DNA of 64,000 nucleotides, taken from contig NZ_LKKO01000025.1 of NCBI RefSeq assembly GCF_001455965.1, forward strand, positions 124,001-188,000, written 5' to 3'. Positions 17,849 to 26,451 of this stretch are shown in pieces; the first letter of the stretch is position 1; every line of letters starts with the position of its first letter. Source of the DNA: Methylobacterium sp. GXS13. GTDB taxonomy: Bacteria; Pseudomonadota; Alphaproteobacteria; Rhizobiales; Beijerinckiaceae. The position numbers were made by a program, and so were the translations under genes. The notes beneath the pieces are model-generated. The model was not told the origin of the DNA. It ran no database searches and worked only from the letters and a program-made list of their open reading frames with translations.

Positions 17849-18046
17849 ATGAGGAAGGACGATCCGTGCACGGGGGTCTGCCGCGTCGACGGCAGGACCG
17901 GGTGGTGCTTGGGATGCGGCCGCACCGTTCCGGAAATCCGTGCCTGGCGGAAGCTGACCCCCTTCAGGCGAACGGCGCTTGTCCGCGAGTTGCCTCGCCG
18001 CGTTTCACAGGTCGGCGAAGGCACGCTCGTGGATGGGGAAAGCTGA
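17849..18046 (+). CDS. DUF1289-family small Cys-rich protein
   Basis: 65 residues from the ATG at 17849. The DUF1289 core is clear: PCTGVCRVDGRTGWCLGCGRT followed by EIRAWRKLTP. The four Cys (CxxxC ... CxxC) suggest a metal or Fe-S site. Function is unknown for the family. It is divergent from the dmeRF-like operon, close to its operator. Confidence 0.82.
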   Translation: MRKDDPCTGVCRVDGRTGWCLGCGRTVPEIRAWRKLTPFRRTALVRELPRRVSQVGEGTLVDGES

Positions 18047-18213
18047 ACCTGGCGGTCCTCGCGACCTCGCGCCTCGATGGCATTCAGGCATGACCGATTT
18101 CTTCAAGCCGAGGAGCTTGCCCGGCGTGACGTAACAGGCCACACGGTCGTATCCATCCCGTCAGCGCACGGGGACTCCTACGTCGGTCGCCTATGGCCCT
18201 CGACGCGCGGCAT

Positions 18214-19377
18214 CTATCCGTTGCGAAGGAGCGTGACCGCCAATCCGAGATTTGCCAGGGCGAGTATCAGCAGCAGGCCGTAGGCCACGTCCGGACCGCC
18301 ATAAGCCAGCGCTAGGGCTCCGAGCGCAGGCGCCAGCGCCTGGGCGATCAGCCCGCGCAGGGCGAGGCGCCCGATCAGCACAGGGTAGCGAACCGGCCCG
18401 AAGAGGGCGAGCGGGACCGCACCACGGGCGATGGAGTAGATGCCGTTGCCGGCCCCATACAGGACCAGCGCGACGCCGACCGCGGGAAGGCCGGCAGCCA
18501 GGATGCCGAGGCCTAGGGACACCAGCGCCATGGCGGCGGCCAGCGTCCAGAGCGGATGGTGGCGGCCCTTGCCCGCCATCTCGACGAGACGGGCACCGAC
18601 CTGTGCCGGTCCGATCAGCGCGCCGTACGTGACGGCGGAGGCCAGGGCCACGCCCCTCGCCTGGAGCAACGCGATCAGGTGCACGGAGACCATCGCCATC
18701 ACGGTGCCCCCGAACACGAGGACGGCCGCCATCAGCAGGTAGGCCCGTCGCTCGCGGGCGGTGAGCGTGCCTCCGTCACGGCGCTCCCGAACGCTTCCGA
18801 CGACCTTGGCCGGCATTGGCGGGATCATGAGGAGCGCCAGCGGCAGGGTCACCGTGATGTGCAGGCCGGCATAGGCGAGGCAGGTCCCACGCCATCCGAT
18901 CCGCTCGACGAGGAAGGCCGAGAGCGGCCAGCAGACCGTGCTGGCGAACCCACCCCATAGGGTCAGCGTCGTGATGGCGGGGCGCGCGTCGGACCCGTAG
19001 AGGCGGCCGAGCGTCGCGAAGGCCGGATCGTAGAGGCCGCAGCCCATGCCGAGCCCGATCACGATCCAACCCGCGAGGTAGACCGGCAGGTTCGGTGCGC
19101 CGCCGAGGATGGCGAGCCCCACGGCGAGAAGCACTGCCGCCAGCGCAAGGACCGGTCGGCCCCCGTGCCGGTGGATGGCGAGCCCGACCCGTGGCGATGC
19201 GAAGGCCGCCGCCAGAAGGCCGACCGACAGGCCGCCGACCACCCAGGCCAACGGCCAACCCGTCCCGTCGGCGATGGGGCCGGCGAGCACCGCCGGCAGG
19301 TAGAACGAGGAGCCCCAGGTCAGGATCTGGATGACGCCAAGGGCCGAGATCACCGGCCAGCGGCGCGCCGGACCCAT
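18214..19377 (-). CDS. MFS transporter at the end of the arsenic operon
   Basis: 387 residues with twelve predicted hydrophobic helices, starting MGPARRWPVISALGVIQILTWGSSFYLP. It begins 7 bp after the arsB stop, so it is co-transcribed with the arsenic genes. MFS proteins within ars operons can export As(III) or methylated or phosphoglycerate-linked arsenic, but there is no GAPDH-like gene here that would point to ArsJ. I therefore leave the substrate open. It is likely the last gene of the operon. Confidence 0.85.
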   Translation of the reverse strand: MGPARRWPVISALGVIQILTWGSSFYLPAVLAGPIADGTGWPLAWVVGGLSVGLLAAAFASPRVGLAIHRHGGRPVLALAAVLLAVGLAILGGAPNLPVYLAGWIVIGLGMGCGLYDPAFATLGRLYGSDARPAITTLTLWGGFASTVCWPLSAFLVERIGWRGTCLAYAGLHITVTLPLALLMIPPMPAKVVGSVRERRDGGTLTARERRAYLLMAAVLVFGGTVMAMVSVHLIALLQARGVALASAVTYGALIGPAQVGARLVEMAGKGRHHPLWTLAAAMALVSLGLGILAAGLPAVGVALVLYGAGNGIYSIARGAVPLALFGPVRYPVLIGRLALRGLIAQALAPALGALALAYGGPDVAYGLLLILALANLGLAVTLLRNG

Positions 19378-19384
19378 CGGATCG

Positions 19385-20680
19385 CTACCGGGCCCCGAGC
19401 ACCGGCAGCCAGAGCGCCAGCGCAGCTAGGGTCACGAGGAGGACCGGCGGGGTGATGACCAGGCCGACCCGCATGTACTGGCCCCAGGTGATGCGTTGGC
19501 CCTTGGTGTCGAGGACGTGGAGCCAGAGCAGAGTAGCGAGGCTGCCGATGGGCGTGAATTTCGGGCCGAGATCGCAGCCGATGACGTTGGCGTACACCAT
19601 CAGCTCGCGCATCAGCGGCGACAGGTCCGGGGCCTGTTGGATGGAGAGCGCGCCCACCAGCACGCTCGGCATGTTGTTCATCACCGAGGACAGGATCGCG
19701 GCGGCGAACCCGGTACCGATGGTGGCGACGAACGGTCCGTGGCCCGAGAGCCAGACGAGGCCCTGCGCCAGGTAATCGGTCAGGCCGGCGTTCTTGAGGC
19801 CGTAGACGACGAGGTACATGCCGAGGCTGAACAGCACGATCTGCCACGGGGCTCCCGCCAGCACCTTGCGGATGGGGATCACCCGGCTCCGGTTCGCGAG
19901 ACCGAGCAGGATCAGGGCACCGGCGAAGGTGACGACCGAGACCGGCACGCCGAACGGCGCCGTCACGAAGTAGGCGACCAGCAGCAGTCCGAGGAGCGGG
20001 AACGCCGCCCGGAACACGAGCGGGTCGCGGATCGCGTTTCGAGGCGCCTCCAACTCTCCGACAGGGTACGTTGCCGGCAGGTCGCGCCGGTAGAACAGCC
20101 ACAGCACCACAAGGGTCGCCGCGAGCGAGACGAGGTTCACCGGCACCATCACCGCGGCGTAGCGGCTGAACGAGATGTCGAAGAAGTTCGCCGAGACGAT
20201 GTTGACGAGGTTGGAGATCACCAGCGGCAGGCTGGTCGAATCCGCGACGAACCCGCAGGCGACGATGAAGGCCAGTGCCGCCGCCGGCTTGAATTCGAGG
20301 CGCAGCAGGATGGCCAGCACGATGGGCGTGAGCAGCAGCGCGGCGCCGTCATTGGCGAACACCGCGGCGATGGCGGCCCCGAGCAGGATCACCAGCGGGA
20401 ACAGCAGGCGCCCCCGACCCCCGCCCCAGCGGGCGATGTGGAGCGCGGCCCAATGGAAGAAGCCCGCCTCGTCGAGCAGCAGCGAGATGATGATGAGCGC
20501 CACGAAGGTGAAGGTGGCGTCCCAGACGATGTGCCAGACCACCGGGACGTCACCGGGGCTGATGACCCCGGTGGCCAGCGCCACGGCGGCCCCGATCAGG
20601 GCGCTCCATCCGATCCCGAAGCCCTTCGGCTGCCAGATGACGAAGACGAGGGTGACCGCGAAGATGGCGAGCGCGAGCAT
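19385..20680 (-). CDS. arsB: Arsenite/antimonite efflux permease ArsB
   Basis: 431 residues, the usual ArsB length (about 430), with many hydrophobic helices of the ArsB/NhaD type. Typical segments are [23 protein letters not shown] near residue 60, [19 protein letters not shown] near 110, and [15 protein letters not shown] near 340. It pumps As(OH)3 or Sb(OH)3 out of the cell. It lies 36 bp after the glutaredoxin-type arsC gene in arsR-arsC-arsC-arsB-MFS. No arsA ATPase gene is present, so it must work as a secondary transporter. Confidence 0.96.
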   Translation of the reverse strand: MLALAIFAVTLVFVIWQPKGFGIGWSALIGAAVALATGVISPGDVPVVWHIVWDATFTFVALIIISLLLDEAGFFHWAALHIARWGGGRGRLLFPLVILLGAAIAAVFANDGAALLLTPIVLAILLRLEFKPAAALAFIVACGFVADSTSLPLVISNLVNIVSANFFDISFSRYAAVMVPVNLVSLAATLVVLWLFYRRDLPATYPVGELEAPRNAIRDPLVFRAAFPLLGLLLVAYFVTAPFGVPVSVVTFAGALILLGLANRSRVIPIRKVLAGAPWQIVLFSLGMYLVVYGLKNAGLTDYLAQGLVWLSGHGPFVATIGTGFAAAILSSVMNNMPSVLVGALSIQQAPDLSPLMRELMVYANVIGCDLGPKFTPIGSLATLLWLHVLDTKGQRITWGQYMRVGLVITPPVLLVTLAALALWLPVLGAR

Positions 20681-20716
20681 CGGGACCGTTTCTTGTTCTT
20701 GGGGGCTTGGGACGGT

Positions 20717-21142
20717 TCAGGCGGTGGCGACGCGGCGCCCGTGCTCGTCGACGACGCGCTCGCCGTCCTCCTTGACGAACTCGCCCTGCTGGGCCGGCAG
20801 GAGGTCGAGGACCGCCTCGGAGGGGCGGCACAGGGAGACGCCCTTCGGGCTCACCACCAACGGGCGGTTCAGCAGGATCGGGTGCGTCTCGATCGCATCG
20901 AGAAGCCGGTCGTCCGTCAGGGCCGTGTCGGCGAGGCCGAGCTCGGCGTAGGGCGTACCCTTCTCGCGGAGGAGGCCGCGCACGGTGAGGCCGGCACGTT
21001 CCGCGAGTTGGCGGACCAGGGTCCGGCTCGGTGGCGTCTTGAGATACTCGATCACGTGGGGCTCGATGCCGGCGTTGCGGATCAGGGCCAGGGTGTTGCG
21101 GGACGTGCCGCAATCCGGGTTGTGGTAGATCACGACGTCCAT
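20717..21142 (-). CDS. arsC: Arsenate reductase, glutaredoxin-dependent (E. coli ArsC type)
   Basis: 141 residues. The active site reads YHNPDCGTSRNTLALIRNAG, with the catalytic Cys at residue 11. The arsenate-binding Arg region (LRPSEAVLDLL-like, here LCRPSEAVLDLLP) and RPLVVSPKGV follow, as in plasmid R773 ArsC. It reduces arsenate to arsenite with glutathione and glutaredoxin. Its ATG overlaps the stop of the preceding LMW-phosphatase-type arsC gene (TGATG), which implies translational coupling. Two unrelated reductases in one operon is notable. Confidence 0.95.
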   Translation of the reverse strand: MDVVIYHNPDCGTSRNTLALIRNAGIEPHVIEYLKTPPSRTLVRQLAERAGLTVRGLLREKGTPYAELGLADTALTDDRLLDAIETHPILLNRPLVVSPKGVSLCRPSEAVLDLLPAQQGEFVKEDGERVVDEHGRRVATA

Positions 21143-21669
21143 CACGCGACCTCCGGACGGGGCGAGGTGTTGCCGGCCTGCTGGCCGATCTCGCGGACCC
21201 GGGCGGTCAGGGCGACCGCGTCGAGGCTCGCCATCGGCAGGGCGAGGAAGGCCGAGATCCGGTTCTTGAGGTAGCGCTGGGCGGTGACGAAGGCGGTCTT
21301 CCGCTCGATCTCGCTGCCCTCGACCGCGGCGGGATCCTCGATGCCCCAGTGGGCGGTCACCGGCTGGCCGGGCCAGAACGGGCAGGCCTCGCCGGCGGCG
21401 TTGTCACAGACGGTGAAGACGAAATCCATGACCGGTGCGTCCGGGCCGGCGAACGCGTCCCATGACTTCGAGCGAAGGCCCTTGGTGGGGTACTCGGACT
21501 CGCGCAGGACTTGGACGGCCATCGGGTTGACGTCGAGCTTGGGCTGGCTTCCGGCGGAGAATGCCCGGAAGCGGCCTTGGCCTTCCTTGGCCAGCATCGC
21601 CTCGGCGAGGATCGAGCGGGCCGAGTTGCCGGTGCACAGGAACAGGACATTGTAGACGCGGTCAGGCAT
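21142..21669 (-). CDS. arsC: Arsenate reductase, low-molecular-weight phosphatase type
   Basis: 175 residues. The P-loop CTGNSAR (Cys12 to Arg18) near the N-terminus is the CX5R motif of LMW tyrosine phosphatases. The body has the ArsC pattern VLFLCTGNSARSILAEAML and MDFVFTVCDNAAGEACP, with resolving Cys candidates. It probably recycles with thioredoxin or glutaredoxin and feeds arsenite to ArsB. The start overlaps the end of arsR by 8 bp, and the stop overlaps the start of the second arsC. Confidence 0.93.
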   Translation of the reverse strand: MPDRVYNVLFLCTGNSARSILAEAMLAKEGQGRFRAFSAGSQPKLDVNPMAVQVLRESEYPTKGLRSKSWDAFAGPDAPVMDFVFTVCDNAAGEACPFWPGQPVTAHWGIEDPAAVEGSEIERKTAFVTAQRYLKNRISAFLALPMASLDAVALTARVREIGQQAGNTSPRPEVA

Positions 21670-22024
21670 GGGCGGTGTCTCCGGTGGGGGTGCAACAGGC
21701 GGCGAGCGCCGCGACGGCGGGGGCGCAGACCTCGGGACGCCCCTGGCAGCAATCGCGCATCAGGAACTGGATCAGGTCCGACAGGTCCGGGTAGGCGGCG
21801 CTGTAGATGATCGACCGGCCCTCGCGACGGGAGGCGACGAGGCCGGCGTGGCTCAGTTCCTTCAGGTGGAACGACAGATTGGTGCCGGACACGCCGACCG
21901 CCTCGGCCAGCATGCCGGCGGCCATGCCGTCCGGTCCGACGGTGACGAGCTGGCGCACGATGCGGAGCCTGTGTTCCTGCCCAAGGGCCGCGAAGGCAGC
22001 GACGGCTTGCCGTTCGTCCATCAT
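21662..22024 (-). CDS. arsR: ArsR-family As(III)-responsive repressor
   Basis: 120 residues, winged helix of the ArsR/SmtB family (EAVGVSGTNLSFHLKELSHAGLV is the recognition region). The C-terminal end has paired cysteines (RDCCQGRPEVC and AACCTP), a likely three-coordinate As(III) site. This differs from the classic ELCVCDL loop and resembles C-terminal-Cys ArsR proteins. It is the first gene of the arsenic operon and is divergent from arsH. The dyad at 22037-22050 is the likely operator for both. Confidence 0.94.
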   Translation of the reverse strand: MMDERQAVAAFAALGQEHRLRIVRQLVTVGPDGMAAGMLAEAVGVSGTNLSFHLKELSHAGLVASRREGRSIIYSAAYPDLSDLIQFLMRDCCQGRPEVCAPAVAALAACCTPTGDTAHA

Positions 22025-22036
22025 AATGTCAATATC

Positions 22037-22050
22037 TCAACCATCGTTGA
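22037..22050. promoter_or_regulatory. ArsR operator between arsR and arsH
   Basis: TCAAC-CATC-GTTGA is a perfect 5-bp inverted repeat within AATATCTCAACCATCGTTGA, placed 12 bp upstream of the arsR start and 21 bp upstream of the arsH start. Its position between divergent genes and its size fit an ArsR/SmtB-type site. Confidence 0.65.
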
Positions 22051-22071
22051 AACGTAGAGGATAGAAGCTCC

Positions 22072-22818
22072 TTGGACAAGCCCAAACAGCCCTTCGCCGA
22101 CGGAATGCCGAACCTGAGCGAAGGGCACTTCGTCGTTCCGACCACCGCAGACTTGCAGGTGGCCACGCTGTTCACCCATGCCCCGCGCTTCCTGATCCTG
22201 TACGGATCGCTCCGGGAGCGCTCGTTCAGCCGGTTTCTCGCCTACGAGGCCGCGCGCCTGCTAGAGGCGATGGGCGGCGAGGTCCGGATCTACGACGCGC
22301 ACGGCCTGCCGCTGCCCGACGACACCACCGCGGATCACCCCAAGGTGCAGGAGCTGCGAAACCTCTCGATCTGGTCGGAGGGGCACGTCTGGGTCAGTCC
22401 CGAGCGTCACGGCGCCATGACCGGGGTGATGAAGAGCCAAGTCGACTGGCTCCCGCTGTCCGAGGGGTCGGTACGACCGACGCAGGGACGGACCCTGGCG
22501 GTGATGCAGGTCTCGGGCGGGTCGCAATCGTTCAACGCCGTGAACGGCCTGCGCATCCTCGGGCGCTGGATGCGGATGATCACCATCCCGAACCAGTCGT
22601 CGGTGCCGATGGCTTACAAAGAGTTCGACGAGGCTGGCCGGATGAAGCCGGGACCGCTGTACGACCGCGTCGTCGATGTCTGCGAGGAGCTGTGCAGGTT
22701 CACGCTGCTGACCCGCGAGCGATCCGTCTACCTCGTCGACCGGTATTCCGAGCGCAAGGAGCGCGTGTCCGACCGGCTGGACGCCGTGGCGGCCGATATT
22801 GGGTTCGCGAAGGCCTGA
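22072..22818 (+). CDS. arsH: ArsH NADPH-dependent FMN reductase / organoarsenical oxidase
   Basis: 248 residues from a TTG at 22072 with GAGG upstream; an ATG at 22105 is the alternative. The flavodoxin-like domain shows [24 protein letters not shown] (FMN phosphate loop), [23 protein letters not shown] and [23 protein letters not shown]. All are typical of ArsH, which oxidises trivalent organoarsenicals and confers resistance. It is divergent from arsR and shares its operator. Confidence 0.94.
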   Translation: MDKPKQPFADGMPNLSEGHFVVPTTADLQVATLFTHAPRFLILYGSLRERSFSRFLAYEAARLLEAMGGEVRIYDAHGLPLPDDTTADHPKVQELRNLSIWSEGHVWVSPERHGAMTGVMKSQVDWLPLSEGSVRPTQGRTLAVMQVSGGSQSFNAVNGLRILGRWMRMITIPNQSSVPMAYKEFDEAGRMKPGPLYDRVVDVCEELCRFTLLTRERSVYLVDRYSERKERVSDRLDAVAADIGFAKA

Positions 22819-23306
22819 AATTCCCTCTGCACCGGCTTATTCGCGATGGTGTCGGGAAAATTGGCAATGTACACGGCGAAGCTCACGGCATTCGATACGA
22901 CTGTGACCATCCGTGGGTCCGCGATGCCCGTGTTCAGGATAGCCCCGTTCTGCTTCGCCGCCCCCCCCATGGAATTGGAATTCGTTGTCCTTCATGGTCG
23001 GACCGAACCGCGTCGATGACGGCGCTGCTGCGGTGTGCGGTCGTCAAGGCCGTCGACAAGTGCTCTCCACCGAAACTTACAACACGATGGCGCCTCGTCC
23101 TTCACGTTGCCCCGTATTGCAATGAGAGGGGGCATACCTGCTGCGGCCGAGGATGCGTTCACTGGTGCGTAGCCAGACAGGGCGCTACCGGGATTGCCAA
23201 CGACCGTCGAAGGGCGAACCGTTGAGCCACGACCCGACGATGCAAAGTCGAGGAGGGGTTCGTGAGCGAGCGTCAGGATCCGCAGCCCGATAAATCTGCG
23301 AAGATT
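22819..23306. other. Gene-poor stretch after arsH
   Basis: About 490 bp with no coding frame I can support. A short minus-strand frame (about 22730-22970) reads partly protein-like but has no Shine-Dalgarno or recognisable motif. A run of nine C lies near 22965. It may be degraded island sequence. Confidence 0.4.
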
Positions 23307-23735
23307 TTATTCGTTTTCATTCATCAGGTTCACGGCGGCGAACAGCAGTTTACGGAACACCTCCGAGTGATTGGAGGCCTCCTGGACAAGGACCAACAGA
23401 TCGGGCGGCTTGGACCCGGCATCTCCAAGAGCGTCGTCGACGAAACGCCTGATGGCAGCCCTCAAGGCGGGTCGGGGGTTCTGTCCGGCGGAAAGCAGCT
23501 TGGAAACCGTTGATTGGCTGGTTCCCAGAACGCGCGCCAGCCCGGTCTGGGACAGGCCGCGATCCCGACGCGCACATTCGAGGGTCGTCGCGACGAAGTC
23601 CGGATGGACGCCGGAAGGCATGGCACGACACACCTTCCGGATTCCCAACAGGCCCGTGCCGCGTTCCAGCGAAATCTGTTCCAGCTCGGCGCGGACGCCG
23701 CCCATATCCTGGCGAACCTGGAAGGGGTTCGCCAT
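23307..23735 (-). CDS. Xre-like helix-turn-helix protein
   Basis: 142 residues. A helix-turn-helix lies at about residues 55-90 (ARRDRGLSQTGLARVLGTSQ, then STVSKLLSAGQNP), matching the Xre/Cro pattern. The N-terminal 50 residues and the C-terminal helical part (DLLVLVQEASNHSEVFRKLLFAAVN) are not recognised. It is transcribed in the same direction as the two unknown genes upstream (23954-25117), about 220 bp after them, and could regulate that operon. No toxin partner is visible next to it. Confidence 0.65.
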   Translation of the reverse strand: MANPFQVRQDMGGVRAELEQISLERGTGLLGIRKVCRAMPSGVHPDFVATTLECARRDRGLSQTGLARVLGTSQSTVSKLLSAGQNPRPALRAAIRRFVDDALGDAGSKPPDLLVLVQEASNHSEVFRKLLFAAVNLMNENE

Positions 23736-23953
23736 TCAATGCCTTGGCAACATCGCCTTCGCATCGGGCTTGGCGCGGCGTTGTAGACCCGCGCCGAGGC
23801 TCCGTTCACGAGCCCGGGATCGGCCACTGCCCCGGTACGGTCGGGAGAGATGTACCGGGGCAGGCGGCGCGGTCGCGTCGTCATCCTTGGCACGGCCGGC
23901 GCCATCCGTCCGTTGGGCGCCCTCAACCTTCCGCCCGCATCGCGGGACGGCAC

Positions 23954-24286
23954 TCAGAACCAGAAGGCCTCGTCCTCCTCGTGGGAGATGGCGCGCGCCA
24001 CGGAACCTACCTGCCCCAGGATGAACTCGCCCAGTTCGTCGTGGTCGAACTCGACATCGAGCAATGTCGAGTCTGAATGGTTTTCCCGATCGGGTCCCGA
24101 GACATCGAACCCCTGGACATCCGCGTCCGTGTAGGGCCGGACGCCCCCCCTCGTCCGGTCGCGGTCCGTCCGGGAGCTTGCACGGGAGGCGCGTTCGTTC
24201 TTCCGCCGCCAGGCGGGACGGCGTGCTGCGCCGCCGGTCGATCCGGGCGAGGCCTGCTCGAAGTCGGTCTTGGTACGGGCGTTCAT
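23954..24286 (-). CDS. Small hypothetical protein, basic N-terminus and acidic aromatic C-terminus
   Basis: 110 residues. The start is well supported by a strong AAGGAGGT Shine-Dalgarno just before the ATG at 24286, which also overlaps the stop region of the upstream gene. The first 60 residues are Arg/Ser-rich and probably disordered. The C-terminal 40 residues are acidic (LLDVEFDHDELGEFILGQVG) and end in EDEAFWF. No family recognised. It forms a two-gene operon with 24302-25117, 15 bp away. The charge split and aromatic tail could suit a binding partner or small peptide effector, but this is speculation. Confidence 0.6.
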   Translation of the reverse strand: MNARTKTDFEQASPGSTGGAARRPAWRRKNERASRASSRTDRDRTRGGVRPYTDADVQGFDVSGPDRENHSDSTLLDVEFDHDELGEFILGQVGSVARAISHEEDEAFWF

Positions 24287-24301
24287 GGGAACCTCCTTGG
24301 C

Positions 24302-25117
24302 TTAGGCGATGGCGGAGCGAGGGCAGTCGGCGGCGTGACGAACCGTCGCCGGCGCCGGTCGGACCGCTCGGTTCCCAACCGACTGGGTCGGGTTCAGCGA
24401 GCCCCGTCGACCGGGCCGACGGTCCGCAACGGCCAGGCGGCGGCAGCTTTCCTTCGGTACCGATCGCCGCCCGGGTCCGCGGTCGAGGTCGTCGGCGAGG
24501 TCGAGCAGATCTTCCCGAAGCGCGATGTCCGCGTCGGTCAGCGTCGTGGACGCGCCGTCCGCCGCGAGCAGGTTCGCGACCTCGGCGGGATCGAGGCTCG
24601 GCGCGTAGGGGTCGTCCGCCGCGATGCGCAACGCGGCCGCAAGGCCGACGGGGCGCCGATGAAGGCCGCCGCATCTGCAGCCGCGCCGGATCTCGGCTGC
24701 CTCGTACGGCCGCAGCATCGTCATCCGCACCGGAAGCGTATGGGGTGGATCGTGCCGCGAACGACCGGACGCGGAGAGCAGCCAAGGCGGTGCCAAGGTT
24801 GCGGTCCGAGACGTGCATCCCGCCGTCATCGCCCGGAGGGCGCCATCGCGGGCGACCAGGCTGGGGCCGAACGCGATCACCGCGAGGTCGATGCGGCTCC
24901 GGATGCTGAGGTTACTCAGCTGTGCCAGGGGCAACGCAACCATCAGGTGCCGTCCCGACGCCGTGGCCGCATCGAGGTAATCCGGGATCGCCTCGGCGAG
25001 GGCGTTGCTGCCGGCCAGGACACCCGGCGCTCCTGGATCATGACCACTCAACCCCCCACTCGCGAGGAGAGCCGCCTGGCTGGCCGACATGTCGTCGGCA
25101 AAAAACCCGATGTTCAT
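24302..25117 (-). CDS. Hypothetical protein in an unknown two-gene operon, possibly frame-disturbed
   Basis: About 271 residues from the ATG at 25117 (MNIGFFADDMSASQAALLAS). Residues 30-100 look like a normal globular fold (HLMVALPLAQLSNLSIRSRI, DLAVIAFGPSLVARDGALRAM). A later acidic stretch (PSLDPAEVANLLAADGA, ALREDLLDLADDL) is also protein-like. The piece between them (near 24740-24830) is low quality here, whereas another frame reads well there (MHVSDRNLGTALAALRVRSF), so a pair of frameshifts or gene decay is possible. The C-terminal 50 residues are Arg/Pro-rich. It has its own promoter with a near-consensus -10 and an embedded dyad. Function unknown. Confidence 0.5.
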   Translation of the reverse strand: MNIGFFADDMSASQAALLASGGLSGHDPGAPGVLAGSNALAEAIPDYLDAATASGRHLMVALPLAQLSNLSIRSRIDLAVIAFGPSLVARDGALRAMTAGCTSRTATLAPPWLLSASGRSRHDPPHTLPVRMTMLRPYEAAEIRRGCRCGGLHRRPVGLAAALRIAADDPYAPSLDPAEVANLLAADGASTTLTDADIALREDLLDLADDLDRGPGRRSVPKESCRRLAVADRRPGRRGSLNPTQSVGNRAVRPAPATVRHAADCPRSAIA

Positions 25118-25162
25118 GACGAAGGTCCCGTTTGTCGATCCGTGCTTCTGCGACACGGTGGG

Positions 25163-25191
25163 ATTATACCCCACAGGGGTATATTGGCCAA
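25163..25191 (-). promoter_or_regulatory. Strong sigma-70 promoter with embedded TATACCCC dyad
   Basis: The minus strand reads TTGGCC (-35), a 17-bp spacer, then a perfect TATAAT (-10). The spacer and -10 contain the dyad TATACCCC-TGT-GGGGTATA (plus-strand 25165-25183), an 8-bp perfect inverted repeat. C/G tracts flanked by ATA are typical of CsoR/RcnR-family operators. The dyad overlaps the -10, so a bound repressor would block transcription of the unknown operon 25117-23954. Confidence 0.75.
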
Positions 25192-25788
25192 GCGACTTCT
25201 CTAGTGACTAGAGGTTCGTCGTGGGAAGTGGTAAACCATTCCCTGGGCTTGGTCCGATGGGACGGACCGTCGTGATGCTATCGACAAACCGTGGCGGAAG
25301 GCTCGAACCTTATCCAATGGATCCTTCGTGCGGCTTGATCAGATGTCCTAGTTACAAACGATAGTGAAAAGCGGTGTCGTACTCTGAAAATTGCATCCCG
25401 TTCGGTATTGGCGAACTTCGCGCCGCGCTCTCGCACGGATGAAGTCGAGCCGCTGCCGAACGAGATCGGTCAATGATCTTTGCAACGAACCGACCTTATT
25501 GCGGTGACGATCCTCCCGGCAACCGCTTCGATCGAAATCTACCGCTGTGCTCGTATAAGATCGAGGGCACCTCAGGTGCGCGGAATGCTTCCCGTCCCTT
25601 GGAGCTCGCACGAAATCATGCCAACTTAAAGTTGGTGCGAAACCACGATAGGGACCCGCATCGGCCTCGACGAGTGTACCCCGTGACGAGCGAGCGAGCT
25701 TCTCCCGCACCGATTTATATCGTCCCCATTACCGGATCGACGCCTGCTCATACGCTGAAGAAGCAGACGCCCTACGAGGAAATGCCAA
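25192..25788. other. Intergenic region between the unknown operon and the sigma-like gene
   Basis: About 600 bp without a convincing gene. A minus-strand frame (25348-25710) has a partly plausible C-terminal part (LTDLVRQRLDFIRARARREV) but no start signals. The region contains a 15-bp perfect palindrome at 25621-25635, listed separately, and is the likely place for the promoter of the sigma-like/protease-helicase operon. Confidence 0.45.
25621..25635. promoter_or_regulatory. Perfect 15-bp palindrome upstream of the sigma-like/protease-helicase operon
   Basis: CCAACTT-A-AAGTTGG is a perfect 7-bp inverted repeat around one base, 153 bp upstream of the TTG start at 25789. This size suits a dimeric HTH repressor such as an Xre-type protein. 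The HTH-like product of 26448-27053 is a candidate binder. Binding is inferred only. Confidence 0.5.
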
Positions 25789-26451
25789 TTGCAGGACCAG
25801 GAACACGGCTCGGAGGGCGTGGACAGGGAGGATTGGCTCGATCGCATCAATCGGAACGACCTCCGTTCGGCGAAGCCTCAGGCCATCGCGGCGGCCTGTC
25901 GCCGTCTGAATCCCGAGCGGGACGTTTTGCTGCGCGGGAGGTTGCTCGACCATCTCGCCAAGCTCGCGACCGATCACTTGGCGATGCGGGTCGACCGGCG
26001 ACTGCCGAACGAGGGGCGGGATGCCATCGGGGAAGTCGTCGGGAACATGGTCGCTTCGATCATCGACCCGGATGCGGCCGACGGCCGTGGTTTCGAACAC
26101 TCGTTCATCAACAAACTGGAACATCGGCTGATCGATCATGTGCGCAGATGGCGACGGGAGACGGTGGTCATCGAGCCACAATTATCGGACGAGGTAACGG
26201 GGCATGCGCTCGAAAGGCCGGATGGATACGGTCTGAGCCCGGAGGACGAGGCGATGGCGCAAGACATCGTCGCGGGTCTGCCCGACAATTACAGAAAGGC
26301 GTTCCTGCTCAGGAGGGCGGGCTTCGCCTACGACGCGGCAAGCCGAAGCGAAAGCATTGCGGCCATGCTGGGCGTGACCCCGAAAACGGCGAAGGCATGG
26401 GTCGAGAAAGCCCACGCCCTGATCCATCAACAACTGGGCATCAGACGATGA
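25789..26451 (+). CDS. Sigma-70-like RNA polymerase sigma factor / sigma-like regulator
   Basis: 220 residues from a TTG at 25789, preceded by CGAGGA. The N-terminal half has a helical region like sigma domain 2 (about residues 45-120, ending NKLEHRLIDHVRRWRRE). The C-terminal part is a region-4-like helix-turn-helix: LPDNYRKAFLLRRAGFAYDA, then SIAAMLGVTPKTAKAWVEKA. The spacing is that of ECF-like sigma factors, but region 2 is divergent. Its stop overlaps the start of the next gene (ATGA), and that gene is 3 bp from the protease-helicase-nuclease gene. It may direct or sense transcription of this block. Function is inferred. Confidence 0.7.
   Translation: MQDQEHGSEGVDREDWLDRINRNDLRSAKPQAIAAACRRLNPERDVLLRGRLLDHLAKLATDHLAMRVDRRLPNEGRDAIGEVVGNMVASIIDPDAADGRGFEHSFINKLEHRLIDHVRRWRRETVVIEPQLSDEVTGHALERPDGYGLSPEDEAMAQDIVAGLPDNYRKAFLLRRAGFAYDAASRSESIAAMLGVTPKTAKAWVEKAHALIHQQLGIRR

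Noticed and set aside
23736..24818. 360-codon minus-strand frame overlapping the two unknown genes
   Set aside because: Mostly Arg/Pro/Ala-rich, overlaps the 110-residue gene that has a strong Shine-Dalgarno. Only its first 30 codons look protein-like, which I report as a possible frameshift.
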